Assembly: GCA_036960305.1 (NCBI GenBank)
Contig: JBALWA010000014.1
Location: 22,058 to 86,057, forward strand
DNA: 64,000 bases
Direction of reading: 5' to 3'
Source: JBALVT01 sp036960305
GTDB taxonomy: Bacteria > Pseudomonadota > Gammaproteobacteria > Pseudomonadales > Halieaceae
Shown here: positions 9,086-17,772 of the stretch, piece by piece
Numbering within the stretch: the stretch's first letter is position 1
Layout of the letters: the number at the start of each line of letters is the position of its first letter
Position numbers and translations under genes: made by a program
The notes under the pieces: generated by a model
What the model was told of the DNA's origin: nothing
The model's database searches: none
What the model saw: the letters and a program-made list of their open reading frames with translations, nothing else

Positions 9086-10093
9086 TTAGCTGATCGCTGA
9101 AATGCCGACCGCTGCCCTCACTTTATCCATCAAAGGAGCACTGTGGCCCCGTGCCCGTTCAGCACCTTTCTTCAGCACGCTTTCAATATAGCCGGGATCA
9201 TCCATGAGCTGTTGATAACGCGCACGCGCCTCCCCAATCTCACCGTTTACCAGTTCAAACAATTGCTTCTTGGCCTCCCCCCAGGCAATGCCATCGGCAA
9301 ATTCCTGCCGCATGCGGGTGATTTCCTCGGGACTGGCAAAGGCAGACCATACCTGAAAGACGGTTGAGTCATCGGCGTCTTTGGGTTCGCCCGGTTCCAG
9401 CAGGTTGGTCTTGATCTTGTTAATGGCCTTCTTCAGCTGCTTTTCTGTTACAAACAGGGGAATAGTATTGTTGTAACTCTTGCTCATTTTGCGGCCATCC
9501 AGCCCTTGCAGCACGGCGACATTATCGTCCACCACCGCTTCTGGCAAAGTGAAAACATCCGCAAAGTTATGATTGAAGCGCTGGGCTATATCCCTCGCCA
9601 TCTCGACATGCTGAATCTGGTCCCTGCCCACGGGTACTTTCTGAGCGTTAAACATCAGGATGTCGGCGGCCATCAACACCGGGTAACTGAACAGACCCAT
9701 CGTCACGCCAAAGTCTGGGTCCTCACCCGCCGTTTGGTTATCCTGTACAGCAGCCTTGTAGGCGTGAGCCCGGTTCATCAAGCCCTTGGCGGAATTACAG
9801 CACAGCACCCAGGTAAGCTCGGTAATTTCAGGAATATCAGACTGGCGGTAAAACACGGACTTTTCTGTGTCCAGACCCAGCGCCAGCCAGGTCGCAGCGA
9901 TCTCCTTACTGGATTGTTTCACCAGGGCAGGATCCTGACACTTAATCAGGGCATGGTAATCTGCGAGAAAGAAAAATGACTCAATCCCATCGCTACGAGA
10001 GGCTTCTACCGACGGTCGAATTGCGCCCACATAGTTTCCCAGGTGAGGAGTGCCGGTTGGGGTAATACCGGTTAGAACACGTTGTTTACTCAT
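9086..10093 (-). CDS. trpS: Tryptophanyl-tRNA synthetase
   Basis: Charges tRNA-Trp with tryptophan. This 335-residue class I synthetase shows the HIGH-type motif as PHLGNY (residues 16-21) and the KMSKS loop as GRKMSKSYNN near residue 205. The length is normal for the bacterial enzyme. It is the last gene of a likely minus-strand run M18 aminopeptidase, QTMAN-like glycosyltransferase, trpS; the gap from the glycosyltransferase is 55 bp. Confidence 0.97.
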   Translation of the reverse strand: MSKQRVLTGITPTGTPHLGNYVGAIRPSVEASRSDGIESFFFLADYHALIKCQDPALVKQSSKEIAATWLALGLDTEKSVFYRQSDIPEITELTWVLCCNSAKGLMNRAHAYKAAVQDNQTAGEDPDFGVTMGLFSYPVLMAADILMFNAQKVPVGRDQIQHVEMARDIAQRFNHNFADVFTLPEAVVDDNVAVLQGLDGRKMSKSYNNTIPLFVTEKQLKKAINKIKTNLLEPGEPKDADDSTVFQVWSAFASPEEITRMRQEFADGIAWGEAKKQLFELVNGEIGEARARYQQLMDDPGYIESVLKKGAERARGHSAPLMDKVRAAVGISAIS

Positions 10094-10148
10094 AGCAGTT
10101 CTTGATTCTCAAAAAGGCGGTAATCATACGGGTTATGGGCTGGAATGC

Positions 10149-11285
10149 CTAGTCGATCCCACCAGCCAACGCCAACAGAGTACTTTCGTAGCGGGGCTTC
10201 AAACTATCCAGTTGAAAGTGGCTGACACAGGGGACTTCCAACCTAGTAGCCGCGAGTAGACCTGCCTGGGCCACTATCAGCTTCACGGCTTCTCTCGCCT
10301 CTGCCTCAAGATCATCCGGGTAGCTCCCATAGCAATAGCTAGCGGGGAATATCTCGGGGTACGCCAAACGATCCGGCACCACGGGAAGACACCCCCTGGC
10401 GACCGCCTCGAGCACGGCAATGCCCTGGAATTCGTGTAGGGCGGTGGAAAGAACCATATCGGCTGCATCGAGAGTTCGCCCATACTCCTCTGCCGACTCA
10501 AGATAACCAAACTGTACCAGACGATGGCTGAAATCGGACTGGATCGAATCGAATATCGCCGGGCTGCTGCGAAACTGCTGACCCACCATCGCCAACTCGA
10601 AATTTATGCCCGTTTCCTCCAATAGCTGCAGTATCGACCACAGCCCCTCAGGCCCCTTGTCATACTCGAATCGCCCTACCCACAAGAGTCGTAAAGGCCT
10701 GCTTGGGTATGTCGCGGTGACATCCGACCAGACAAAACCCTCATCCGTACTGGCCTCACTGGTACTTGCCGGCAAAGGTACCGGTAGAACCGCTGTCTTC
10801 CCCTGCAAACCACTGACAATGCCGGCCGGCACCCTGTCTGGCAGTCGTTTCAGAAGGGCATCGCAGCCCGCCATAAAGCTGTCCCTGTTGTACTGGGAAT
10901 TAAACAGCAGAGTATCTGCGGCCAACGCCGAGTAAAGACTCACCATCTGCGCTTCCAGCAAACTCTGCTGTTTTTCACCCTGGGGATAAGCAAACTGATT
11001 TTCGTGAAAGTAAAGAACCGTGGGAATGGCGGCAAGCTTCGGCACGAGGCCACGCAATGTGGATAAATCGACCATAGAAGTCGCTATCAACAACTGGTAG
11101 TCCCCTTCAAGTACCGCTTGCTCTTCCAGCGCCCAATACAGTGGATTGCCGCGAACCCTCCAACTAAAGTGACGGGGAGGCAAGGACAAAACCTGCCACT
11201 GCCAGTCAGCAAACATTGAGACCAGACACCGTTGCCAATGAACATGGCTTTTGGCAGCGTAGGCTGAAAGCAGCAGAACGTTCAC
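10149..11285 (-). CDS. QTMAN/DUF3524-family glycosyltransferase
   Basis: A 378-residue two-domain glycosyltransferase. The N-terminal half (LLLSAYAAKSHVHW, PRHFSWRVRGNPLYW, YFHENQFAYP) matches DUF3524, the domain found in the eukaryotic tRNA-queuosine mannosyltransferase GTDC1/QTMAN. The C-terminal half (LRLLWVGRFEYDKGP, then ALHEFQGIAVLEAVARGCLPVVP) is a GT4-type GT-B donor-binding domain. The start codon is GTG. It lies 12 bp after the M18 aminopeptidase gene and before trpS. By family it may glycosylate queuosine in tRNA; this is inferred from eukaryotic relatives and the neighbouring tRNA gene, not shown by the sequence. Confidence 0.8.
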   Translation of the reverse strand: MNVLLLSAYAAKSHVHWQRCLVSMFADWQWQVLSLPPRHFSWRVRGNPLYWALEEQAVLEGDYQLLIATSMVDLSTLRGLVPKLAAIPTVLYFHENQFAYPQGEKQQSLLEAQMVSLYSALAADTLLFNSQYNRDSFMAGCDALLKRLPDRVPAGIVSGLQGKTAVLPVPLPASTSEASTDEGFVWSDVTATYPSRPLRLLWVGRFEYDKGPEGLWSILQLLEETGINFELAMVGQQFRSSPAIFDSIQSDFSHRLVQFGYLESAEEYGRTLDAADMVLSTALHEFQGIAVLEAVARGCLPVVPDRLAYPEIFPASYCYGSYPDDLEAEAREAVKLIVAQAGLLAATRLEVPCVSHFQLDSLKPRYESTLLALAGGID

Positions 11286-11297
11286 AAAAGCGGCTAT

Positions 11298-12605
11298 TCA
11301 GTTGGCATTCAGGGAACCACGGTGGTTATAGAATCGCCGTAAAACCCGGCTAAGATTCCAGGCATCCTCGCTACCAGCCAATTCTCTTATGGAGTGCATG
11401 GCAAACGTTGGCACACCAATATCCAGAGTACGCACACCCGTGCCACCAGCGGTGATCGGTCCGATAGTACTGCCACAGCCCATATCCGAGCGAACAACAA
11501 AGGACTGCACGGGCACCTTTTCCTGCGCAGAAAGCAGGCGATAGAGACCGGCCGTTTCACTGTTGGTTGCGTATCGCTGATTCGCATTTATTTTGATGAC
11601 GGGGCCTTGATTGAGCAGTGGACCATGATTTTCATCGTGCCTATCGGCATAATTGGGGTGCAAGCCGTGGGCGTTATCAGCCGATATCATCATCGAGCGG
11701 TCTGTGAGAGCGACATAGTCCGCCTCACTGCCCGCCAGCCTTTTGAGTACCGAACTCAACAAGGGGCCCTGTGCTCCGGCGGCGGACAGGCTGCCAACCT
11801 CCTCGTGGTCATTGCAAACCAAGAGTGAACTGACGGCTCCGTCACTTTGCAACAGCGCTTGCAGACCCGTAAAACAACTCAGAAGATTGTCCAACCGGGC
11901 AGACGCGATGAAGTCACCCGCCAGACCAATGATCGCCGGTGCCTGGGTATCATAAAAGGACAACTCAAAATCGAGCACCCTGGCAACACGGCAGTCAGGA
12001 TGCTCCTGCAGCAACCGCGTTTTCAGCAAATCACGAAAGTCGGTCGCGTCATCTTTGTCCACCAGCTTTAATAGCGGCAAGATATCAGTCTGGGGGTTGA
12101 TGTTACGTTTCTTATTGGCCTCCCGGTCGAGATGAATAGCCAAGCTGGGGATTATGGCGATGGGATCACGAAAATCAATGAGGCGACTTCTGAGCAGGCC
12201 ATCTGCGCATTCGAAGCTCACCCTACCCGCCAGTGAAAGATCCCGATCAAACCACGGGTTTAGCAGCGCGCCGCCGTACACCTGAACGCCCACCTGAAAA
12301 TAGCCATGGCGGACCTTCTCCGGCGTGGGTTTTACCATCAGACACGGGCTGTCAGTGTGGGCACCGACCATTCGCAACCCCTCCAACGGGCCGCTTTCGC
12401 TACCCACGATAAAGGCGACCAAAGAGCTGTCATTGCGCTGCAGGTAATACCGCCCTCCAGCATTCAACTGCCAGGCGGCACCCTCTTCCAGGGCTTCAAA
12501 ACCCGCGGCTGCCAAGCGATCGCTCATGGCGACAACAGCGTGAAAGGGTGTAGTAGCCTGGCCTATAAATTGGCACAGCTGCTCATTGAAAGCCTTTTGT
12601 GTCAT
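11298..12605 (-). CDS. apeB: M18 family aspartyl-type aminopeptidase
   Basis: A zinc aminopeptidase of the M18 family that removes N-terminal residues from peptides in the cytoplasm. I start it at the ATG at 12605 (MTQKAFNEQL), where family homology begins, giving 435 residues; the frame extends 20 residues further upstream without support. Metal ligands and catalytic residues are visible in GAHTDSPCL, CNDHEEVGS and RSDMGCGSTIGP, with the family C-terminal FAMHSIREL. First gene of the run leading to trpS. Confidence 0.93.
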   Translation of the reverse strand: MTQKAFNEQLCQFIGQATTPFHAVVAMSDRLAAAGFEALEEGAAWQLNAGGRYYLQRNDSSLVAFIVGSESGPLEGLRMVGAHTDSPCLMVKPTPEKVRHGYFQVGVQVYGGALLNPWFDRDLSLAGRVSFECADGLLRSRLIDFRDPIAIIPSLAIHLDREANKKRNINPQTDILPLLKLVDKDDATDFRDLLKTRLLQEHPDCRVARVLDFELSFYDTQAPAIIGLAGDFIASARLDNLLSCFTGLQALLQSDGAVSSLLVCNDHEEVGSLSAAGAQGPLLSSVLKRLAGSEADYVALTDRSMMISADNAHGLHPNYADRHDENHGPLLNQGPVIKINANQRYATNSETAGLYRLLSAQEKVPVQSFVVRSDMGCGSTIGPITAGGTGVRTLDIGVPTFAMHSIRELAGSEDAWNLSRVLRRFYNHRGSLNAN

Positions 12606-12728
12606 GTATTCATCCCGATTATCCGTGGCAACGCCAGCACTGGGTACGCCCATAGACGCAGCCACATGCTGTGATTGGATCAGTATCGTACAGGAAGTCT
12701 GGGATTATCGAAAAAGAATTGGAAAAGA

Positions 12729-13319
12729 TCAGCTGCGCAACTCATCGATAGCCCGTTTCAAGATCTGGCGCTGAGCGGTCGGCTGTAGTGCCCCCGGATT
12801 CATCACCGCGTCCACGCCCAGGCCCTGAACCAGGGCATTCAGTGAGCGGTAGCTATTACGCAAGTTCAGCTGTTTCTTTATCTCGCCGGATTTTCGCGCC
12901 GCTCGCAGCAGGCTAAGGCCCTGTTTCTCCTGTTCAGCAAGGCGCGTAGACAAGGCCTCACGCATCTCCTCGGAAATGGCAGCCCGATGGTTGAATGCCA
13001 GCCTAACCTGCCACTCATCGACAATTTCAGGCTTTAGGGGCAACTGGGCCGACAGCCGGGCCTGCAACAACTCAAGGCCGGTATGATGCTGACCCGGCCC
13101 AGCCATTCTGATGGCACAGCATTCCTCAATATAGACCAGGGCCGCCAATAACAACTCTTCTTTATCCGCAAAATAGTGCTGCACCATGCCCTTGGTACAA
13201 CCGTGATGAGATGCCACATTGCGCAAAGTGGTATTTTCCAGACCACGCTCGGCGACAACGCGGGCAACCGTTGCGGATATGCTCTGGCGTTGCTGTTCGT
13301 GATCAACAATTTTAGGCAT
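12729..13319 (-). CDS. TetR/AcrR family transcriptional regulator
   Basis: A 196-residue repressor-type regulator. The N-terminal helix-turn-helix is clear (residues 10-56, including GLENTTLRNVASHHG and KGMVQHYFADKEELL). The C-terminal part, with a long helical ligand domain, resembles the BetI-like group. It is transcribed alone, 409 bp from the start of the divergent side and 70 bp before uppP on the same strand. The target cannot be told; autoregulation is usual for the family. Confidence 0.88.
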   Translation of the reverse strand: MPKIVDHEQQRQSISATVARVVAERGLENTTLRNVASHHGCTKGMVQHYFADKEELLLAALVYIEECCAIRMAGPGQHHTGLELLQARLSAQLPLKPEIVDEWQVRLAFNHRAAISEEMREALSTRLAEQEKQGLSLLRAARKSGEIKKQLNLRNSYRSLNALVQGLGVDAVMNPGALQPTAQRQILKRAIDELRS

Positions 13320-13388
13320 GTCGGAGTTCCCTCCGTAAAAACACCTTCAAAGTGTAGCAAAGGAAATGGAACCTGCCTGAAAACCTCT

Positions 13389-14192
13389 TTAGAGCAACCA
13401 GAGACCGTAGAGGGCCAACGCCAAGAAGACGCGATAGTAGACAAAGGGCGCCATTCCGACCCTGTCGAGTAAACGAATGAACAAGGCAATACAGAGGTAG
13501 GCCGTCAGGCCGGAAACCGCAGCCCCCACGGCCAGTATTAGCCAGTCCACCGAAGCCCCACTACGGTATAAATCCCAAACCTTCAGCGCGCCCGCCGACG
13601 CTATTACCGGAATAGAGAGCAAAAATGAAAACCTGGCTGCCGCCTGACGACCCAGCCCGAGAAACAAGCCCGCGGTTATAGTCGCCCCTGAACGGGACAC
13701 CCCCGGTATCAAAGCGATCGATTGGGCGACACCAATCAGGATAGCGACCGAAAGCGACAGCAGCCTGGTTTGCCCGCGCCCGCCTGCCACCCGATCAGCC
13801 AGGCCCAGCAGCAGGCCAAAAAATAGGGTAGTAGAGGCTATAACCAGCAATGAGCGAAGTTCAGACTCAATGAAGCCCCTCCCCAGGAGTCCCACCGCCC
13901 CGACGGGGACTGTGGCAACCGCTAAATACCAAACCGACCGACTATTGTCTGTCACGGACCCGCCGGCAAGAGACGCAAACCAATCTCGGCTCATCAGCTG
14001 TAAATCTGCGCGGTAATACCACAGCACAGCGAGCAAGGTGCCGACATGTACAGCCACATCAAATGCGAGCCCCTGATCGGGCCAATTCAGAATCAGCGAT
14101 GGAAGAACCAGATGGGCCGAACTTGAAATCGGTAGAAACTCGGTAAAACCTTGAAGCAGGGCCAGAATAATGGCCTGATACCAATCGATCAT
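13389..14192 (-). CDS. uppP: Undecaprenyl-diphosphatase
   Basis: Dephosphorylates undecaprenyl diphosphate to recycle the lipid carrier for peptidoglycan and other surface polymers. This 267-residue integral membrane protein carries both family signatures: LLQGFTEFLPISSSAHL at residues 13-29 and PGVSRSGATI in the second half. Its ATG overlaps the tsaB stop codon by 4 bp, so the two are translated as a pair. Confidence 0.96.
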   Translation of the reverse strand: MIDWYQAIILALLQGFTEFLPISSSAHLVLPSLILNWPDQGLAFDVAVHVGTLLAVLWYYRADLQLMSRDWFASLAGGSVTDNSRSVWYLAVATVPVGAVGLLGRGFIESELRSLLVIASTTLFFGLLLGLADRVAGGRGQTRLLSLSVAILIGVAQSIALIPGVSRSGATITAGLFLGLGRQAAARFSFLLSIPVIASAGALKVWDLYRSGASVDWLILAVGAAVSGLTAYLCIALFIRLLDRVGMAPFVYYRVFLALALYGLWLL

Positions 14193-14899
14193 GGTTTTTT
14201 GCCCTGCTCCGCTAATTTCTTCCAGGAAATTTCTTCTCTTACATAGACCGGCGCCACCTCAGTCGCCCGCTGGGTTTCACCACGCGAATACGCCGCTACT
14301 GCCAGTGGAATCAGGTCCTGCGCAGAAGGCAGGACCTCGACGGCAGTTGACTGCAACCGGGTGCGCAATTCCTCGGGCATCGCCTCCAGGTATTTCAAAC
14401 CACTGCCCACTGCCGCCAGGGATTGAAAATGGGCCCCAACACGGATGTCGGCTGGCGTACAAACTGCCGCCGGCGACGCTTCCACAGCCATCCCGCTCTC
14501 AATACACGCTACCGACCAGTAGATCTCATTAATCTTTGCATCGAGAAGACTCAGCACCTGATCGCCGGACTGAACCCGGCCCTGTCGGTACGCTGTTTGT
14601 GCCTGGCAGGCCAAAGTGGATACTGGGATGGTGGGCAGGTCATTCGCGAATGCAAGGCCCTGAACCGCACTGGCGGCAATTCGCAGGCCGGTAAACGATC
14701 CGGGACCACTGCCATAGGCAATCGCATCGATTCCCAGGGAACGCAGATCTCCACTGGGCAGTAATTCCTGTAACATTGGCATTAATCGCTGGGAGTGTTG
14801 TCTGGGTATCACTTCGTATATTTCGCTGTACTCGCCATCGCGGTACAAAGCCACGGAGCAAGCGTCAGTCGCTGTGTCGATTGCCAAAATAGTCGTCAT
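14189..14899 (-). CDS. tsaB: tRNA t6A biosynthesis protein TsaB
   Basis: The ATG at 14899 gives MTTILAIDTATDACSVAL, the normal N-terminus of the family, and 236 residues; the open frame extends 33 residues upstream but with no homology. TsaB is the non-catalytic ASKHA-fold partner of TsaD and TsaE that makes threonylcarbamoyladenosine at position 37 of ANN-decoding tRNAs. GPGSFTGLRIA and the preceding AIAYGSG are diagnostic. It is followed by uppP with a 4 bp overlap and is divergent from mobA. Confidence 0.94.
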   Translation of the reverse strand: MTTILAIDTATDACSVALYRDGEYSEIYEVIPRQHSQRLMPMLQELLPSGDLRSLGIDAIAYGSGPGSFTGLRIAASAVQGLAFANDLPTIPVSTLACQAQTAYRQGRVQSGDQVLSLLDAKINEIYWSVACIESGMAVEASPAAVCTPADIRVGAHFQSLAAVGSGLKYLEAMPEELRTRLQSTAVEVLPSAQDLIPLAVAAYSRGETQRATEVAPVYVREEISWKKLAEQGKKP

Positions 14900-15007
14900 C
14901 GTCCTGAAAGCTCTGTCACTAAAAACGCGTGGATTATCCCACAGAGAGTCGCGTCCAAAGAACCACAATCTCCACAATTTCGACAATCCATGCATCAAAG
15001 GTAAAAT

Positions 15008-15598
15008 ATGAACAACGAGGTAAGCATCTGTGGACTCATTCTCGCCGGCGGTGCGGGCAGGCGAGTGGGGGGAGAAGACAAGGGTTTACTATCCTGGCAA
15101 GGAAAACCGCTGATAGAACATGTCGCCACCCGACTCAGTCCGCAGGTCGACCGCCTGATTATCAGTTGCAACCGAAACCTGGATAAATATGCCCAGATCG
15201 GCACCGCGTTGGTAGAGGATAGCCGGGGGGGGTTTCAGGGACCGCTGGCGGGAATCGAAGCCGCCACTCCCCACATCATTGACAGCACTTACACCATTGT
15301 CGTCGCCTGTGACACCCCCTTGCTACCTTCAGATCTTGTCTGCAGGCTTCTGAAACCGCTATGCGGGGAATCTGGGAGCGCCTTCGACATCAGTTATGCC
15401 AATGACGGTGAACGCAACCAATACCTCTGTGCGGCAATCCGTAACAGCTGCCTTGGCTCACTCAAGGATTATCTCGCCGATGGACAGCGCGCTGTTCGAC
15501 ACTGGTATACACTCCAGCGTGCTATCGCTGTAGATTTCTCAGATCAACCTGGGGCATTCCTGAACTACAACCACCTGGACTCTGCGGCAGGTCCATAA
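15008..15598 (+). CDS. mobA: Molybdenum cofactor guanylyltransferase
   Basis: Transfers GMP from GTP to molybdopterin to give the MGD cofactor used by DMSO reductase-family enzymes. The 196-residue protein has the nucleotidyltransferase signature LILAGGAGRRVGGEDKG at residues 10-26 and VVACDTPLLPSDL further on. No other molybdenum cofactor genes are in the window. Divergent from tsaB with about 108 bp between the starts. Confidence 0.95.
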   Translation: MNNEVSICGLILAGGAGRRVGGEDKGLLSWQGKPLIEHVATRLSPQVDRLIISCNRNLDKYAQIGTALVEDSRGGFQGPLAGIEAATPHIIDSTYTIVVACDTPLLPSDLVCRLLKPLCGESGSAFDISYANDGERNQYLCAAIRNSCLGSLKDYLADGQRAVRHWYTLQRAIAVDFSDQPGAFLNYNHLDSAAGP

Positions 15599-15687
15599 TC
15601 GTGGATCGGGCGGGAGACGGAATTACTATTGCTGTTTTCTCTTCGCATCTGGCCTTATCGGGGGTAGAAACCTTCTTGGTGGCCTGA

Positions 15688-15707
15688 CGCCCGACCGGGC
15701 GCCTTTT
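15688..15707 (+). terminator. Possible terminator after mobA
   Basis: A six-base GC-rich stem (CGCCCG / CGGGCG) followed by CC and four T residues on the plus strand, 90 bp after the mobA stop. The 2-base centre means the outer pairs would form the real stem. A plausible but weak intrinsic terminator. Confidence 0.4.
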
Positions 15708-15815
15708 GCACATGCGACCTTATACCGCAGAGTACTATATTTTTGGTGGAGCAGACCATGGCACGTCGCTCACGCCATCCATGGCTACCGCGACATACCG
15801 TCCGTCCCTGGACAT

Positions 15816-15847
15816 AAAAAAACCCACTGGAAAATTCCAGCGGGTTT
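15816..15847 (-). terminator. Intrinsic terminator of the AlgP-like gene
   Basis: Read on the minus strand: AAACCC, a mismatch, CTGGAA, two-base loop, and the complementary arm, followed by a run of seven T residues. It lies 25 bp beyond the stop codon of the Lys/Ala-rich gene. The stem and T-run make this a convincing intrinsic terminator. Confidence 0.85.
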
Positions 15848-15872
15848 CATCCGAAACAGCTTAAGCTGACGG

Positions 15873-16652
15873 TTACTTTTTCGCTTTGGCCTTAGGCTTA
15901 GCTTTGGGCTTGGCTTTTGCTTTGGGCTTGGCTTTTGCTTTGGGCTTAGCTTTTGCTTTGGGCTTGGCTTTCGCTTTAGGCTTAGCTTTAGGCTTGGCCT
16001 TCAGTTTCTTAGCCGCTGCCTTAACTTTCGCAGCGGCATTCTTTTCCGCCGCCTTTATCTTAGCCGCGGCTTTCTTCTCGGCAGCCTTCAGCTGACCTAT
16101 GACTTTCTTCTCCAAAGCCGCAATCTTCTTGGCATCAGCCTTGGCACGGGCTTTCACCCACTGCTCGGCATGCTTGGCGATGGATTTCACCTTATCCAGC
16201 TCATGCTGCGCTGCTACTTCGGCTTTATGGGCGAGAATTCTTTCCTTGGCTGCCAACTCTGTAGCTTTGGCTTTGGCCTGAGCGCTCACGTCTGCCAAAC
16301 GACTACTGGCAGCTGAAGCACGTTCACGTAAGGCCTTAACCCGCGCTGAAGTCTTGGCCGATGCAGCGGACGCCGCCTTCGCAGCACGCTTGTTTGCCGC
16401 ACTGGCATCCTTGGCCAATTTAGCGCGGGCCGCTTCCACTTTCTTGCGGGCGGCGGCGACCGATTTCTTCTCGGCATCTATCGATTTCTGGATCTTTGCC
16501 AACGCTTCATTCGCCTTTGCTACGGCTGGTGAAACGGCTGCCTTTTTTGCAACGGGTTTTTTCGCTGCAGCCTTCGCTGATGATTTTTTAGCAGCTGGCT
16601 TTCGCGCTGCTTTTTTGGGTTTTTCTGTCGCTTTTTTCTTAGCAGTTGCCAT
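15873..16652 (-). CDS. AlgP-like, histone H1-like Lys/Ala-rich protein
   Basis: The ATG at 16652 (MATAKKKATEK) is preceded by GGAG at a good distance; the upstream extension reads non-basic and is rejected. The 259-residue product is extremely rich in Lys and Ala. Residues 1-40 are a KKAA-type basic tail, the middle (about 45-205) is a long Ala/Lys/Glu helical region likely to form coiled coil, and the last 45 residues are tandem KAKPKA units. This matches Pseudomonas AlgP (AlgR3) and bacterial H1-like proteins, which bind DNA without clear sequence specificity. Unlike Pseudomonas it is not next to algQ. A strong terminator follows and an AT-rich leader precedes. Confidence 0.85.
   Translation of the reverse strand: MATAKKKATEKPKKAARKPAAKKSSAKAAAKKPVAKKAAVSPAVAKANEALAKIQKSIDAEKKSVAAARKKVEAARAKLAKDASAANKRAAKAASAASAKTSARVKALRERASAASSRLADVSAQAKAKATELAAKERILAHKAEVAAQHELDKVKSIAKHAEQWVKARAKADAKKIAALEKKVIGQLKAAEKKAAAKIKAAEKNAAAKVKAAAKKLKAKPKAKPKAKAKPKAKAKPKAKAKPKAKAKPKAKPKAKAKK
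15886..15994 (-). repeat. Tandem 18 bp repeats coding for KAKPKA units
   Basis: The 3' part of the AlgP-like gene consists of near-identical 18 bp units (plus strand GCTTTGGGCTTGGCTTTT) with shorter 12 bp variants at both ends. Each unit adds KAKPKA to the protein. Such in-frame repeats can gain or lose units by slippage without shifting the frame. Confidence 0.85.
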
Positions 16653-17005
16653 TTCGCCGTTCTCCAGAATTGTTATTTGGGTCCTACAAGGCAAAAGTAA
16701 CAACAATTTTGAAGCGGCACAATACGCTAAACCACAAAAGAGTTTCTCGAAATACCGGCTTTTTTAGGGTCAAAATCGCTTTTTTATCACTTTAGAAAAA
16801 ACTTGGAGTCGGCTTTAAACACAAATAACACTGTATTAATAGCCTAATATGATTTCTCTTCGAAATATCTGACAACTGAAACAGCGAACACAATTCGCTT
16901 TTCGCGAAAAAAAATACTTTCTACTTTTTTAGTATTTTTCCGGTATTTCGACAATAAAAACAAAAAAAGGGAGCATAGCTCCCTTTTTCTACAAGACAAC
17001 CGGAT
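16653..17005. other. AT-rich intergenic stretch upstream of the AlgP-like gene
   Basis: About 350 bp without a gene. It contains the ribosome binding site of the AlgP-like gene, an AT hairpin (AAAAATACT at 16910-16918 with its complement at 16931-16939) and the adk terminator. The base composition is clearly richer in A and T than the flanking genes, as expected of a promoter region. A promoter for the AlgP-like gene should lie here on the minus strand, but no -35/-10 pair stands out. Confidence 0.6.
16962..16988 (-). terminator. Bidirectional intrinsic terminator after adk
   Basis: GGGAGC / GCTCCC stem with an ATA loop, flanked by a run of seven A on one side and five T on the other, so a T-run follows the hairpin on either strand. 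It ends the adk transcript, whose stop codon is 18 bp away. Confidence 0.88.
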
Positions 17006-17653
17006 TCACGACGCGAGGGAAGCAAACACCTGATCACGAATATCATCCATGCCACCAACGCCCTCAACACGATGATATTTCGGCGCATCATCCCCCGTCA
17101 TACCCTGATAAAAATCGATTAGCGGACTGGTCTGATTGTTATAAACCTCCAGACGTTTTCTTACGGTTTCTTCCTTGTCATCGTCGCGCTGCACCAACGC
17201 CTCGCCAGTAACATCATCCAGACCTTCCGTCTTGGGCGCGTTATGCTTAACATGATAAATACGACCCGATTCCGCGTGCACTCTCCTACCACTCAAACGA
17301 GCCACAATAGCTTCATCATCCACGGCTATTTCTACCACGTGGTCTATTGCCACCTCCGCAAGAACCATCGCTTCAGCCTGCGGAATCGTGCGGGGAAATC
17401 CGTCGAAAAGGAAACCGTGTTCGCAATCAGCCTCCTGTATCCGTTCCTTGACCAGCCCGATAATAATATCGTCCGACACCAGGCCACCGGCATCCATTAC
17501 CTCTTTGGCCTGCTTACCCAGTTCAGTCTGGGCCGCCACCGCCGCCCTGAGCATATCGCCAGTCGATATCTGCGGGATTCCATATTTTTCTACTATATAT
17601 TGTGCTTGAGTGCCCTTGCCGGCGCCGGGTGCGCCCAATAAAATCAATCGCAT
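17006..17653 (-). CDS. adk: Adenylate kinase
   Basis: Interconverts ATP + AMP and two ADP. The 215-residue long-type enzyme has the P-loop GAPGAGKGT at residues 7-15, the AMP-binding ISTGDMLR and GFPRT motifs, and a LID domain (about 122-159) without zinc cysteines, as in other Gram-negative bacteria. A single gene ended by a strong terminator. Confidence 0.98.
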   Translation of the reverse strand: MRLILLGAPGAGKGTQAQYIVEKYGIPQISTGDMLRAAVAAQTELGKQAKEVMDAGGLVSDDIIIGLVKERIQEADCEHGFLFDGFPRTIPQAEAMVLAEVAIDHVVEIAVDDEAIVARLSGRRVHAESGRIYHVKHNAPKTEGLDDVTGEALVQRDDDKEETVRKRLEVYNNQTSPLIDFYQGMTGDDAPKYHRVEGVGGMDDIRDQVFASLAS

Positions 17654-17772
17654 TAGCAGATGTCCTCAGTGTTTCAAGGTGAGACGGTGACCAGCACCGA
17701 AGGTGTTTAGGTAATTCAGAGGGCCGTAACCATACACAGCGTGTGATAATTGTACAACCCCCGCTGGCTAGT

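Noticed and set aside
15599..15815. Possible small gene or RNA between mobA and the AlgP-like gene
   Set aside because: Short frames here lack ribosome sites and the only structure is the weak hairpin at 15688-15707.
15886..15994. Regularly spaced repeats as a possible CRISPR array
   Set aside because: Units are contiguous 18 bp coding repeats with no unique spacers and no cas genes nearby.
15886..16095. Hydrophobic plus-strand frame (ALGLAFALG repeats) opposite the AlgP-like gene
   Set aside because: It is the mirror of the KAKPKA repeats; the Lys/Ala-rich strand has the ribosome site, terminator and family match.
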